Positions 1 through 10,822 are shown, numbered from the stretch's first letter. The stretch: DNA of 64,000 nucleotides from Aurelia coerulea (GCA_039566865.1 CM076959.1:14057501-14121500); one strand, 5' to 3'. A program made the numbers and translations. Notes: generated by a model from the sequence alone, not told the origin.

Positions 1-352
1 TTCAGAACGGAGTGACTGATTTCACTAAGCTAGATTTTGGAACAGATTTGATCATTTCCACCACTAAGGGTAATGTGTCCATGCAAGTACAGCGGCTTTG
101 CCGGGGGGGAGGGGATGCATGCCAACTTCACGTGATATTTCATGTGATCACTTTGATAAAGGGGCTCACTACCTGGCAAGGAGTGATCTAAGCAGATTGA
201 TGACTTACTTGCGGTCATGCTTTCGAAGCAGAAATTTTAGTGTGCATGTGATCAGTTAAATTCTTTAAATCACAGTGCGCTCTTCGCCAGCATCGTGTCA
301 GCATATTTTGACAGAATGTGTACGGAGCTGTATTTACATGAACAGATTCCCA

Positions 353-822
353 TTAAAGGACAAGTCCGGGGTTGGTATAATTGATGATAAAATACAAGAT
401 AATACTGCTATGATTGATGTAGGATACTTTTTTCTACTATTTTTCGCCTTCTCCTTGTGATATTACGTATTCAATTGAGCAATTTGAGCGAAATGACGTC
501 ATATCGCACAAACAAAAACGAGGATGTGTGTTGGTTTTTCGCCTCTTTATCGTTGCAAGCCTCTTTATCGTGTACTTATGCATTCAAAAATGGTTCAAGA
601 ACACGATAAAGATGTTTACAACGATAAAGAGGCAGAAAAACAATCACACAGCCTCATTTTCGTTTGTGTGATATGACGTCTTTTCGCTCAAATTGCTTAT
701 TTGAATACGTAATTTCACAAGGAGAAGGCGAAAAATTGTGGAAAAAAGTACCATACATCATTCATAGCAGTACTATCGAGTATTTTATCATCAATCGTAC
801 CGACCCCGGACTTGTCCTTTAA
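353..822. mobile_element. Palindromic MITE with TTAA target duplication
   Basis: The ends are inverted copies starting AGGACAAGTCCGG, and TTAA lies immediately outside each end (353-356 and 819-822). The two halves are mirror images: both contain the GGAGAAGGCG, GACGTCAT and CGATAAAGAGG segments in opposite orientation, and the centre is near 590. No coding capacity is seen, so this is a non-autonomous foldback. TTAA duplication is known for piggyBac and Kolobok transposases; which one is inferred, not shown. Confidence 0.8.
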
Positions 823-1152
823 ATTATATATTTGTCAATATTATTGTCTTGATATCCAGGGAGCAATAGCCTTTCAAATGGGGGATTCTTTTACTCACTC
901 CGTAGATTCTCATAAAAATCATTGAAGTCAAAATACTGCAAGGTGTGTTCATACGCCTTACTTTCGTTCCAAATTTTATTTTTTATTCCAAAGCTGACTG
1001 TGTCTTCCGCTCTGATGAGCACGGTAACCAGTTCTCAGAAAGCCTTTGAAAACACCTTAAATTAAACTTGAGTTCATCACAATCAAAATGTATATGCTGG
1101 AGGAGACAGAACATGAATCCACTGTTTGAAAAGTCGTACAGGACACCCCCCT

Positions 1153-1420
1153 GTCACGACCCCGCCGGACATTAAAAATGCAGCGGGGGAATTGTGAAAT
1201 TATGCATGTTGAACGGGGGATTATGATATCATAACGGGGAAAGGCAAAATTTCGGCTATCATCTGTGATGGAAGTTGTATAATTTTCGACGGGGGAACGG
1301 CGGGGGGACAACAGAAGCAAGGCGGGGAAATGCTTAAAGATAAAACTGAGCGGGCAAACAAATTTTCTTCGTGGACCATCCTTTTACCTTGGTGGGGCAT
1401 CGCTTTAGCGGGGTCGTTAC
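1153..1420. mobile_element. GC-rich CGGGGGAA-repeat MITE
   Basis: Termini GTCACGACCCCGC and GCGGGGTCGTTAC are inverted with one mismatch. Between them the word CGGGGGA(A/T) recurs at spacings of roughly 20-40 bases in an otherwise AT-rich neighbourhood. There is no clear target duplication and no plausible protein. I read it as a small non-autonomous DNA transposon; a degenerate minisatellite is the alternative. Confidence 0.5.
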
Positions 1421-1674
1421 TGGAAGGTGATACAGGAAATGCTATGCAGCCAATTTATGAATATTTATTTTCATCAACTTGTTTAGGTTTCAACTTAATT
1501 TTTTGAGATTTTCATTCGAATCAATCCAGTACCCTAGGTGCTAGGAGTTTCAAATGCTTCAAATTTTTGGCGCATCTGGTATTGTTTAAATACGACACTT
1601 TTTAATTCATTTGGTAACAAGGTACACATTTTATCCAATTTTTGATACCCAATATTGATATCTTCACATTGCTG

Positions 1675-1769
1675 TTTGTAAGCTTGAAACTAGAAAACTT
1701 ATATAAATGATAGACAGACATGAAATTCATCGGATGATATCATGAAAATTCGTGCTACCTGCCGTAACA
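1675..1769 (+). repeat. 95-bp direct repeat, left copy, flanking a foldback
   Basis: This block starts TTTGTAAGCTTGAAACTAG and ends GTAACA. It is repeated in the same orientation and at the same length at 2370-2464, with only a few differences. The 598-bp foldback lies exactly between the two copies. The block is far longer than a transposase target duplication, so the element either sits between units of an older tandem duplication or was captured during repair. Confidence 0.8.
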
Positions 1770-1770
1770 A

Positions 1771-2368
1771 ACAAGAGCAGATTTTGAGGTACAATAGCAT
1801 GAGATGCTTATTATTGACACCTCAATTCAAAGCGATTAGCGATCGCAGACAAAGAAAATTCTCTCAACCAGTAATTCAAAACAAGCAAAGCCGCAAAAAT
1901 TTCTCTGAAACCCAGGTAGCTACTTCGCTCGTTGTGCATTCCAGAAATTGTTTTTAAAAGCAAACAGGAGCATAAATCAAATGGAGAAGGATATATCTAC
2001 ACATCTGCCTCTGGCATTTAATTTGTGTTGTTCAGAAGCCGATTGGGAGGCGACTAAATTCTCTATATTTTTGGGTGTGATTAGAATACTTACTACTCAG
2101 CCTCTGAACCAAAGAAATAAAATGCCCTTGGTATATGTGTAGATATATTCTGCTTCTTTCGACATATGCTCGTGTTTTGCTCTTGAAAACAATTTCTGGA
2201 ATGCACAAAGAGTGCAATAGCTACCTGGGTTTCAGAGAAACTTTTGCAGCTTTGTATGTTTTAAATTATTGGTTGAGGAAATTTCCTTTGTCTGTGATCG
2301 CTAATCGCTTTGAATTCAGGTGTCAACAAAAATAGCTCATGCTATTGTCCTACAAAGTCTGTCCTTGT
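1771..2368. mobile_element. 598-bp foldback element, family F1 copy 1
   Basis: Two inverted arms of roughly 290 bp make up nearly the whole element. The left arm begins ACAAGAGCAGATTTTG; the right arm ends with the complement CTGTCCTTGT. Three further full-length copies of 597-599 bp lie at 30883-31480, 34492-35090 and 52073-52669, with single-arm relics at about 7735 and 29150. Open frames here occur in most copies because the DNA repeats, not because they are genes. Non-autonomous. Confidence 0.85.
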
Positions 2369-2369
2369 T

Positions 2370-2464
2370 TTTGTAAGCTTGAAACTAGAAAACGTACATA
2401 AATGATTGACAGACATGAAATTCATCAGATAATATCATGAAAATTCTTGTTACCTGCTGTAACA
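2370..2464 (+). repeat. 95-bp direct repeat, right copy
   Basis: Second copy of the block at 1675-1769, starting within a base or two of the right end of the foldback. Both copies end in the same GTAACA. Confidence 0.8.
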
Positions 2465-2735
2465 TTACTTGTAATTCGATTTATGATCTTACAGTTGTTT
2501 ATCAATAGTTAGCGATGCTTGTAATAAAGAATTTTATCATCTGGTGATATCTTGCAATTTGTTCCGAAACAATGCTAAGAAAAGTCTGTGCTGCACATGC
2601 CTGACAAGAAATCTTCATTTCTTCACTGTTCACACTGTGATAACTGAGATGTTTATTTCCAAGTGCCCAGAAACGGTTCTTTGAGGAAGGAACCCGTGGT
2701 AAAAGATTGACAATAATGAATTTTCATATCTATCT

Positions 2736-2865
2736 TCAGTTAAGCCCGAAGTTATTCATACCTATGCCAGATTTGTGCGGACCAGTTATCCAAGATGACG
2801 TATTCCTTGAACTGTCTCTTGCAGTGCTCCTTTCAGTCTTTTGTCGCACCCTGATGAGCTTATGG
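2736..2865. other. Possible exon, strand ambiguous
   Basis: This short patch is less AT-rich than its flanks and is open on both strands. On plus, a strong acceptor (TATCTATCTTCAG, ending 2739) and donor (GTATGAGT at 2866) bound a 126-base frame of exactly 42 codons. On minus, an acceptor before 2858 opens a 40-residue frame with SSWITGPHKSG and a terminal NNFGLN, closed by a TGA at 2738-2736; it looks like a C-terminal exon. The two readings are mutually exclusive, no partner exon was found, and chance is possible. Function unknown. Confidence 0.3.
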
Positions 2866-2886
2866 GTATGAGTAATTTTGTGCTTA

Positions 2887-3189
2887 CCTGTACAAAAATA
2901 CAAGGCTAAACTTGGCTATGTACAGGCAAAGTTTTAGCCTTGTAGAGGGGATTGTGACCTTGTTATGACCTTGTACTAACCTTGGAAGAAAATTACAAGG
3001 CTATCAGTAAGATTCCAAGCTGCAACCAGTCTAACACAAGGTTTCCACAAGGCTTCTACAAGGCTAATTAGCATTTTTCAAGCCATTTGCAAGGTTACAG
3101 CAAGGCTGTTCCAGGCTATAACAAGGTTACAAGGCCATAACTACAAAGCTTGTACATGGCTATTACATGGCCTTGTATTTTCGTACAGG
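2887..3189 (+). mobile_element. CAAGGCT-repeat MITE, copy 1
   Basis: Termini CCTGTACAAAAATACAAGGC and the complement ending TTTTCGTACAGG are inverted, with TA on both outer sides (2885-2886, 3190-3191). The interior is packed with ACAAGG(C/T)T or its complement AGCCTTGT, and the first ~60 bases form a hairpin of their own. Full or near-full copies lie at 10548-10822, 11542-11833 and 12194-12496. A TA duplication suggests a Tc1/mariner-type helper, by inference only. Confidence 0.85.
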
Positions 3190-3254
3190 TAACTGTAAGT
3201 TAGGTGTTTGCTATGCAATGAATTTGTTAAAATACCAAAATTCTGTCCCCTATT

Positions 3255-3440
3255 ATTCTCACCTTGGTTACTGCTTTATTTACATTATTTACGCTGCAGC
3301 TAAATTCATGTATCACTGAGTCTCTATGACCCTGATTTCATTGGATAAAGCGAATTAACACTAACTTCTGGAATATACAATAAAGATCTTTATCGTTTTT
3401 ATTTTCATTCGGCAAAGGGGACAGATTGCCTTTAAATTGC
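3255..3440. repeat. Dispersed repeat, also at 29855-30030
   Basis: About 180 bases, from GGTTACTGCTTTATT through GCGAATTA to GGGGACAGATTGCCTTTAA, recur in the same orientation at 29855-30030. Shorter related ends (complement of TTTAAAGGCAAACTGTC) occur near 4515 and 61070. No coding content. The recurring AAAGGCAAACTGTCC end suggests a MITE terminus. Confidence 0.65.
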
Positions 3441-4144
3441 ATTGATAAATATTTGCAAACACCTCACGTCCGTTCCGACTTTCCCGGCAGATACTTTGTG
3501 GATTAAACGTTTGTAGTTTGCTTCAAAATCTAAACGTATCTCCAAATGAAACTCCTTCTCTTGAAACCAATTGAATGTTGTGATTCTTAGATTCAACATT
3601 CATCTCAAAAACAACTGATTGGCTTTTCAAAGTCAGAAGCATCGTTGAATTGAATTGGCCAACTAAAAAGCAAACAACCTCTGTGAAAAATCACCAAAAT
3701 TTAATTGTGTCACCAATCATTAAATTTTCTTTTTGTATATTTATGTCAAATGCTAATAGTATTAACTGGTGATTGTTATTTTATTATTTTTTGATAGAGG
3801 TGACAAAATTACCACATGAAAAAACATGTTTTGAGCATTAGTATTTTGCAAACAATCAAATTTTTAGCCAAAAAGCTATTTCTGCAGTTTTCGAGTCTTA
3901 CATGATATAAGAGCTTTGTGCTGTCAATGCTTCAAAACCAAGTAGCTCGTGAAAACACAAATTCCCACAAATTCAAAACTGTTTCAAAACTTTGCAATTT
4001 GTCTAAGATAAGAATTTGATTTTTGTTGCAATTGCAAATGAAGAAATTTTGTAAATGTAAACAAATTTTGGTGATTTTGATTATTTCAGACGCATTTGGT
4101 GACATGTTCTGTGGTGGAATATCGGCTTTAAGATATCAAAGTCT

Positions 4145-4490
4145 TAATGGGGAGACGAGATGAGGTTTGTCCGAGGAAACGTATGTGTCCCTCCGTGCCA
4201 GGCCCGTAGGAAGTGGGGGGGGGGGTAGGGGGGGCTCAAGCCCCCCCAATAATTTCTTAAAACAATGGTGCTACGTCACATGACTTAATTAGATGTATTG
4301 TTCTCTATTGTTTTAAGAACAATTGCCCCCCCAATCCGAAGCTTCTTCCTACGGCCCTGCGTGCAGTGGGTTAAAGATCATGCGCAGTAGCGTTTTAGGT
4401 TGGACTCTGCCGGGTGCATGAGTATTAACCTATTGCACGGGGGGAGAAATAGGTTTCCTCGGACAAACCGTATCTTGTCTCCTCGACAAA
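4145..4490. mobile_element. Inverted-repeat element with a second repeat nested inside
   Basis: The outer arms are inverted: one reads GGGGAGACGAGATGAGG then TTTGTCCGAGGAAAC; the other, from about 4450, reads GGTTTCCTCGGACAAACC. Inside, 4199-4360 is a copy of the G/C-tract repeat whose ends read CCGTAGGAAG and CTTCCTACGG, flanked by CGTGC on both sides. Other copies of the inner repeat lie at about 37700-37836 and 38116-38262. Confidence 0.65.
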
Positions 4491-5180
4491 GTCTATTCTA
4501 CTTTTACAAACTTCCTTTAAAGGCAAACTGTCATGGCGCTTATTGGTTAAATAAGACAATCGAAAAGAAAAGATAGGCAAGCTTCAGTTACCGTATTTCA
4601 GTTACCCAAGAAATAATTTCAGTGACAACAATGACTCCTTTTATCCAGTAAAGAAAGCGTTACTCCAACGCATAAAGGCTTGATGAATACAAACCAACAG
4701 CATCTTTTGCTATGGATATTATTTAAAGATCTAGCCATCACATCCATGAAAGTGTGCCTTTAAGCTTTTAACCATTTTGTAAGCTATGACCAGACTCGGA
4801 TTTCTAGGAAATAGTTTTGACTGTTTCACAAAAAAACTTTCAATGTGCTGTATTTCGGATTGTTTTCACTGCTTCATCTAATATATAAGATCATCTTAAT
4901 ATAAATGTTGACCATCAAAGCAGGTCTTAGAAAAAAATGTGGTTGTTCTGGGATATGGTTAAAGTTAAATTTAGCAAGTTTCAAATCAATTCCCCTGCTA
5001 CAGTATCCATATCAAGGAACATTCTTGGCTGATGTGCGCTGAAGAGACACTTTTGTTTGAATTTCAGCTGTCCTCACAACAACAATTCATTCCAACCATC
5101 TCCACAGGTTCAGGAGCTAGAGAAATAGATTTGACTTGCTGCTCAAAGAAGCTAGTACTGTATTTATGAGCTCATCAAAA

Positions 5181-7205
5181 TTATTCTACAAACGTTCTTG
5201 GATGTGCTGTTTTTGGTCTGCAAGGTTTACCAGCCACAATTTGTTTCTCAGACGATTTATCTGCTATCCAAGCTCTGTTGTCTTCTGTAAGAAACTCCAG
5301 AAGAAGCCCTTTTCCTTCTGTCGCTTTTTCGATCACACCTTCAGTCTTTGAATCAGACGCTTGCCCAAACATAGAAACAGATACTTTTCCAGACAGAGAC
5401 CTGTCATTATCCGCTAATTCGGAGTCTGGTGAGATACTTGATAAATGGCTATCTGGATTGTCACAACCTTGGGGGTCAGGTCTCTGAGCCAACTTGAGTT
5501 CTTTGGAACGCCATTGATAGCCCTTAGTTTTTTCTTTGATTTTGGTACTTTTAGGATCCACATTAGATTCAGTTGTTTTGAGACTTGAATTAACTTTGAT
5601 TTTTGAATTCTGCCTTTCTTTATATCTTCTAATCCTCTCATTTTTCAACAATTCATCATCATCGGATTTAACCCATGAATTTTGCAACACTGCTTTTTTA
5701 TTTCTTGATGACGGCTTTTCATTCAGCCACTCATCATATGATTTTCTAGATTTCTTTTCTTCACTGTCCTGATGACTGCTGCTCGCATCTTTTTTAATAG
5801 ATAATGATTTCTTTTTCTGAACCTTCTTTGGTCCACTTGCATGAAAGTTTTCAACTTCTCTATGTATGTCTCTACTTGTCTTTCTGCCTGGCAATTTCTT
5901 GAAAGTATTCAAAACAGTATAACCTTTTGGTCCACTGTCCACATCACCATTCTCGCATTCTAATGGAGACACCTTTTTGTTCCCAGACATCTTTCTTGAA
6001 AGTCTCCCCTCCTTCTTCTTGGATCTCATCCAATCATCAACAAGTCTATCGGACAAATTTTTTTTGCATAATTTTTCCAACTCTTCTAATTTCTTAGCTC
6101 TTTTCTCTTCTTTTTTTATCTTCTTTTCTTGCCTCCTTTTTTGTTTTGCCTCTTTATTTTTGTTCTTCAACCACTGTAGCAAAGAAGTATTACTGTTTTC
6201 ACCCCATGAGTCATCCACAGGCTCTTTTGCTTTTCGTTTCTCTTTCCCATCCCCTTTCGTTCTATTACTATCAGTTTGACAATTTGATAACAACTGCTTC
6301 TTGCTTTCAGTCTTGCTGTTTCTAACTTTCCCATCACTTGAACCATTAATATTCTCCTGATATTTTGTAATATTAGTCCTTTTCTTGATCGCAGAATCAC
6401 TTTTAGAGTCTTTACATTTCTTGTTCCTTTTTCCTCTTTTATTCACAAAGAGACTATCAAGCTCTGGTAGGTCCATTAGTCTCAATGTGGTCATTCTACA
6501 ATTGCAGTTTGTGCAGATAGTAACAACATCGTTCTTGATTTTCACTTCTGAAGCAGATTCCTCATCATTTCTATCACCAGCTGAGCTTTCTGAATCTGAA
6601 TGCACCTTATCACTCTTCGAAGATTCATTTTCCTCATCTTCAGTATCAAAATCATCAGCATATTCTTCCATGATTGGCAAATCGAATGAGACGCTTTTCT
6701 TCATGCTTTGCTCATTAACATCTGCCTCAATATTCTCAACTTCCAGGATCTCAGCTGCGAGAGTAGCAGGTGGAATTTCCATTGTTTCATCTTCAGAAAT
6801 CCCATTACTTAACAGGCTTTCGACTTTTTCAGCAACCAATATCGGAATATCCTTTTCTTCGGTTTTGTCTATGTCTGACAAATGCTCACTTCGCGAATTT
6901 TCAGCTTCGGTATTATTCGACCCAACACTTTTAGTTTCTTGCTCTCTTTCGCCAGGTTTGTTTATGGCTGGTAAAGGCCCATTTTCTGATGTTGCTTCCG
7001 TAGTATTCGATGCCAAACTCTCTGCTTCATATTCTGATCTGTCTGTTCGAGTGTACAATTCAGTTTCCTCCTCGTCTAAATTATCATTTATGAAATCCAA
7101 ATCATCTGCAAAGTCATCAAAATTGAACTCGTTTTTCCGAAAGCCATCATTCTCGTTTGAAACAATATCGATCAGCAGGCCTAAACTGTGTTTTGAATTC
7201 TCCAT
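5181..7205 (-). CDS. Coiled-coil protein, CCDC181/MAP9-like, 674 aa
   Basis: Single-exon open frame from ATG at 7205 to TAA at 5183-5181, by far the longest in the window. Residues 1-230 are acidic and serine-rich, with a conserved-looking patch SVSFDLPIMEEYADDFD at 171-187. A small cysteine cluster CTNCNC sits at 231-236. Residues about 340-405 form a lysine/glutamate-rich coiled coil. Three related W-centred helix starts are visible: LLQWLKNKNKE (342-352), VDDWMRSKKKE (389-399) and YDEWLNEK (490-497). The C terminus is RPKTAHPRTFVE. YxDDFx plus repeated W-L-x-x-K-x-K-E helices are seen in CCDC181, CCDC34 and MAP9, which act in cilia and on microtubules, so an axonemal or centrosomal role is inferred. 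No signal peptide or membrane segment. Coding is near certain; family assignment is tentative. Confidence 0.85.
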   Translation of the reverse strand: MENSKHSLGLLIDIVSNENDGFRKNEFNFDDFADDLDFINDNLDEEETELYTRTDRSEYEAESLASNTTEATSENGPLPAINKPGEREQETKSVGSNNTEAENSRSEHLSDIDKTEEKDIPILVAEKVESLLSNGISEDETMEIPPATLAAEILEVENIEADVNEQSMKKSVSFDLPIMEEYADDFDTEDEENESSKSDKVHSDSESSAGDRNDEESASEVKIKNDVVTICTNCNCRMTTLRLMDLPELDSLFVNKRGKRNKKCKDSKSDSAIKKRTNITKYQENINGSSDGKVRNSKTESKKQLLSNCQTDSNRTKGDGKEKRKAKEPVDDSWGENSNTSLLQWLKNKNKEAKQKRRQEKKIKKEEKRAKKLEELEKLCKKNLSDRLVDDWMRSKKKEGRLSRKMSGNKKVSPLECENGDVDSGPKGYTVLNTFKKLPGRKTSRDIHREVENFHASGPKKVQKKKSLSIKKDASSSHQDSEEKKSRKSYDEWLNEKPSSRNKKAVLQNSWVKSDDDELLKNERIRRYKERQNSKIKVNSSLKTTESNVDPKSTKIKEKTKGYQWRSKELKLAQRPDPQGCDNPDSHLSSISPDSELADNDRSLSGKVSVSMFGQASDSKTEGVIEKATEGKGLLLEFLTEDNRAWIADKSSEKQIVAGKPCRPKTAHPRTFVE

Positions 7206-7562
7206 GTTGTTGAAACCAATACTGGAGTCTAATTTAGGTTTTAAATGAAAACAACAAGATCCATTGCTCAGATGCTAGTCAAGAAGGATCAGGTGTCTGT
7301 TAATAAATGTGCTCTTTTCACGTCTGTACTGTAAATCTTTGAGAGCAGCAATTTTCCAGTAGATCTGTATGCCAAAGCTACGCTAAGCTGCCACCAGTGT
7401 CGCTGTATCATACTCTGTTGTTTTCGTGGAACAAAACAAATCCATTATTTATCACAGTTCCCCTGGTAATTTGTTGCCATAGCTTCCTCCCTCGCAACCG
7501 GAAATGAATAGTTCTGAAACGAGGCTATGACGCATATTCCAAGAAATTAGACTTGAGAGAAA
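7206..7562. promoter_or_regulatory. Likely shared divergent promoter
   Basis: This 357-base interval separates the minus-strand start of the coiled-coil gene (7205) from a plus-strand AAAATGGCGGACGAAG start (7563). It is less AT-rich than its surroundings and has no obvious TATA box or repeat. A bidirectional promoter is inferred from the head-to-head layout only. Confidence 0.4.
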
Positions 7563-7580
7563 ATGGCGGACGAAGTGCAT
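7563..7580 (+). CDS. Candidate first exon of small plus-strand gene
   Basis: ATG in a good animal context (GAGAAAATGGCGG) encodes MADEVH, followed at once by a GTAAAG donor. It ends in phase 0, which matches the phase-0 start of the exon at 11135-11208. The joined reading of the three exons would be 76 residues. Without splicing the frame stops after MADEVHVKVALH. The start of some kinesins (VKVAL) is superficially similar, but no motor domain follows. The exon assignment rests on context and phase only. Confidence 0.35.
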
Positions 7581-7734
7581 GTAAAGGTGGCTCTGCACTA
7601 AAGAGATAACTGAAGATTCAAGCAAAATTGCTGGTTAATTGGGGCCTTCTCATTTGCTAAGAAGCGTGGAAAAATAGCAGCAAAGTTAAAGAATTCGTTA
7701 AAGAACCAGTTTAGTCAAATAAATTTCTCAGGGC

Positions 7735-7905
7735 AACAAGGACAGATTTTCAGATTTTGTGTAATAACACAAACATCATCGCACCAGTTGCTTTTGCTTG
7801 ACACCGTGATTCAAAGTGATCACTAATTCAAAACAAATAAGGCTGCAAAGATTGCTTTGAAACCAGTAGGGCTAAATGTCACCTTGTGCACACAAAAAGG
7901 TATGT
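7735..7905 (+). mobile_element. Decayed single arm of foldback family F1
   Basis: Starts ACAAGGACAGATTTT and continues with diverged GACACC...TTCAAAG...CTAATTCAAAACAAA segments matching the left arm of the 598-bp foldbacks. It is closest to the 34492 subfamily (GGGCTAAA...CCTTGTGCAC). The second arm is missing. Confidence 0.65.
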
Positions 7906-8164
7906 TTTCAAAATTGTTATTATCAATACGTAACAAAAGTAGAAGAACACCAGACTGCATTTTATGTCGCGCATGTGGAAGATTTTCCGCCCGGATTCTT
8001 TTGGACGTTTGCAACATTATGTTTCCACAGGCACGCTTTTTCGTGTGTTAGGGGCAGGCGTGTACTCACGTGCGCAGGATTGAATTGAATCTTGTGCGTG
8101 CATTCATCATCAGTTGTTGAGATTTGTTTCATTGAAATATCTGTTCCTTTAAATGGTCTTTGAC

Positions 8165-8474
8165 CACAGGCAACAGGATAAATAGTTGTAAAATTATGAT
8201 GTAAATACTTGCCTCACGTTACCAAAATGTCTTTTTCTTTGTTTTCTGTCTGTTCTGCTAACAAATGTGCACAAACAAGCGATTTTAAGAGTCGTTACAT
8301 TATTTCCAAGATGGCCGTCTGAAGAAACTTTCAGGCCTCGCATATCGATATTAAAATCACTTATTTGTGCACATTTGTTAGCAGAACAGACAGAAAACAA
8401 AGAAAAAGACATTTTGGTAATGTGAGGCAAGTATTTACATTATAATTTTACAACTATTTATCCTGTTGCCTGTG
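8165..8474. mobile_element. 310-bp foldback with 7-bp target duplication
   Basis: Arms of about 125 bp are almost perfect mirror images, starting CACAGGCAACAGGATAAATA and ending with the complement; the ~60-base loop contains ATGGCCGTC. CTTTGAC is duplicated exactly outside both ends (8158-8164 and 8475-8481). The terminal CACAGG and the 7-bp duplication are shared with the palindrome at 59505-60964, suggesting the same helper transposase. Confidence 0.8.
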
Positions 8475-8562
8475 CTTTGACTTTGTTCTCTGCAATGTAG
8501 CTCTTTCTTTTTGATACAACTGGCAAATAGCGACTGTGACGTTAATAAGCGCAGATAAGCAA

Positions 8563-9838
8563 CGGCGGGTGTAATTTACGAAATCCGGAACTACGGAATT
8601 TGGGAATCCGGAATCACGGAATTCGGAACTGCGGAATTCGGAACTGCGGAATTACGGAACTGGGTCACAGGTGTAAATTACGGAACACAAATGCTCTATA
8701 TATTTATGGGCCAATGATGAATATTTCTCAAGATATGTTCAGTTAGGGGAACATTCAATTTTTGTTGCTTTCAATTTTTAGAGGTATAATCAAGTTCCTT
8801 AAAATCTTAATTTTACAAAATGAAGGTATGTGCATGTACTGAATGTCCCCTGGGGAAAATATTTGGGAAATGCATTTTTACCATATCTTTGAACAATTCT
8901 CTCCATACAATTTGCCTGCCCCCAAAATGAAAGTATTCCAAATCCGATGTTTCTCGGAAATCTGCTCTCTCTCCTTATTTTTGAAAGAAGCTTCAAGACT
9001 CGGCAAAGGCAGAATACCTTATCAAATAAAATCTGGAGTTGTTAAATGGTTTGGTTGCTCATTATTTATTTAATATTCAATGTCCATCCTGGTCCATCCA
9101 TTGCGGTCAGGTTTCCATTGGTCTCAGGACAGGAATCAATAAAGCATTTGTGAAAACCGTATTCTAAATACTTCTAGCAAGCTCTATATCATGATTACAG
9201 CATTCTTGATGATTGAACTTGATTGCTTACAATAAAGCAAAACACATTTATCAAAATTTAAAACACTAAAAACTTGAGATTTCTAGATTTGAAAGAAACT
9301 TCAGCACACATTTTTCGTACATAAGAAACAGCTTAGAACAGTATGCTCCAGTCCAGAAAGAAGAAATGGTGCTACAGCACACTAATCTTTTGTAATAAAC
9401 CAAGGTGCCAGGCTGGTAGATAGTTTCATAAATTTTAGAAACATTGGTGGTGGCACTAGGGATGACAGAACCAGTGCTCGTGCAGTTACAATGCAATTGA
9501 TGTACAATTATTCGATTTCTAAATCCTAATTCACCAAAAAAAATTTAATAGAAATTTGATTGATGTTTTTTTATCACTTAAGTGTTTGTGAAAATTTCAA
9601 GGAGCCTGATTATACCTCTAGAAATTGAAAACAACAAAAATTTAATGTTCCCCTAACGGACCATATCTTGAGAAATATTCACCATTGGCCCATAAACTAT
9701 ACAGAGCATTTGTGTTCCGCAATTTATACCTATGACCCAGTTCCGTAATTCCGCAGTTCCGAATTCCGTTATTCCATAGTTCCGTGATTCCGGATTCCCA
9801 AATTCCGTAGTTCCGGATTCCGTAAATTACACCCGCTG
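8563..9838. mobile_element. 1.28-kb MULE-like foldback with 9-bp target duplication
   Basis: Terminal inverted repeats of about 240 bp start C(A/G)GCGGGTGTAATTTACG and contain many CGGAA(T/C)T words, then GGCCAATG, TTTCTCAAGATATG and AGAGGTATAATCA. GATAAGCAA occurs directly outside both ends (8554-8562 and 9839-9847). Nine-base duplications with long inverted repeats are characteristic of Mutator-like elements; the superfamily is inferred from that. The 800-base middle has only short frames and no transposase, so it is non-autonomous. Confidence 0.85.
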
Positions 9839-10547
9839 GATAAGCAAAACTTTCTACCGCTGATCGGGAGCTTTGTCTTTATATTTTTGAATAAAGTGAC
9901 TGACGTCCCACATTGCTGGGATTTTGCTGCATTCAACACGCAACTGTCTTCTAAGAACGCTATTCCCTCCGGGACTAATTATACATAATGTTCTTGAAAA
10001 TTTTTGGCTTGAAAGTAATGGATTTTCTGTGAAAATGTAAGCAGCTACACAAGCCCCTATCCTTCTTACAGAAGTTCAGTTTGATACATTTGTGATATAT
10101 TTAATTCCCAAAGGTCATTGATGCTTAGATGAATAAAAATGTACTAGGCAGATCATTATGGTGTTACCAATTACATAATGTTGATCTTCAGTATTGCTGC
10201 TTACAAAAGCTGAAAAGTTAATTACTGTATTTATGTATGTATGTATCGTTTGCCACAATATTTACAAATATTTACAAGTTTTATAGGATAAAGATAGATA
10301 CAATATGATATTCAATGTTAAAAATGTAAAGATTAACACCCCTAATTGCGGTGGCAGGGATAGCATCAAAAAGGCCAAGCTGTCCTTATTTCAATAATTC
10401 AAATTTGATGACCCCCGTTTTTGTTTCCATTGCTCAATTTAATCATAGTACAAGGTGGGGCAATAAAAAGAATCCCCATTTGAAAGGTCACAGCTCTTTG
10501 GATATCAAGACGATGATGTAGGCAAATGAATATATCGTTTAATAGTA
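9839..10547. other. Intergenic or intronic stretch, no gene seen
   Basis: AT-rich sequence without a supportable exon. 10456-10500 is an inverted fragment of the repeat also seen near 840-900 and 28690-28740 (GAATCCCCATTTGAAAGG). Otherwise nothing recognisable. Confidence 0.5.
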
Positions 10548-10822
10548 CCTGTACAAAAATACAAGGCTAAACTTGGCCTTGTACAGGCCAAGTTTTAGCC
10601 TTGTAGAGGGGATTAGTGACCTTGTACTAGCCTTGGAAGAAAATCACAAGGCTATCAGTAAGATTCCAAGCTACAACTATTCAAGGCTTCTACAAGGCTA
10701 ATTAGCATTTTTCAAGCCATTTACAAGGTTACAGCAAGGCTATTCCAGGCTATAACAAGGTTACAAGGCCATAACTACAAGGCTTGTACATGGCTATTAC
10801 ATGGCCTTGTATTTTCGTACAG
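10548..10822 (+). mobile_element. CAAGGCT-repeat MITE, copy 2
   Basis: Same termini and interior as the element at 2887-3189, flanked by TA at 10546-10547 and 10823-10824. It carries a ~25-base internal deletion near 10678 and has lost one terminal G. Confidence 0.85.

Noticed and set aside
5278..7248. Plus-strand frames (up to 287 aa) opposite the coiled-coil gene
   Set aside because: Antisense shadows of the 674-residue frame; serine/phenylalanine-rich composition mirrors its lysine/glutamate codons.
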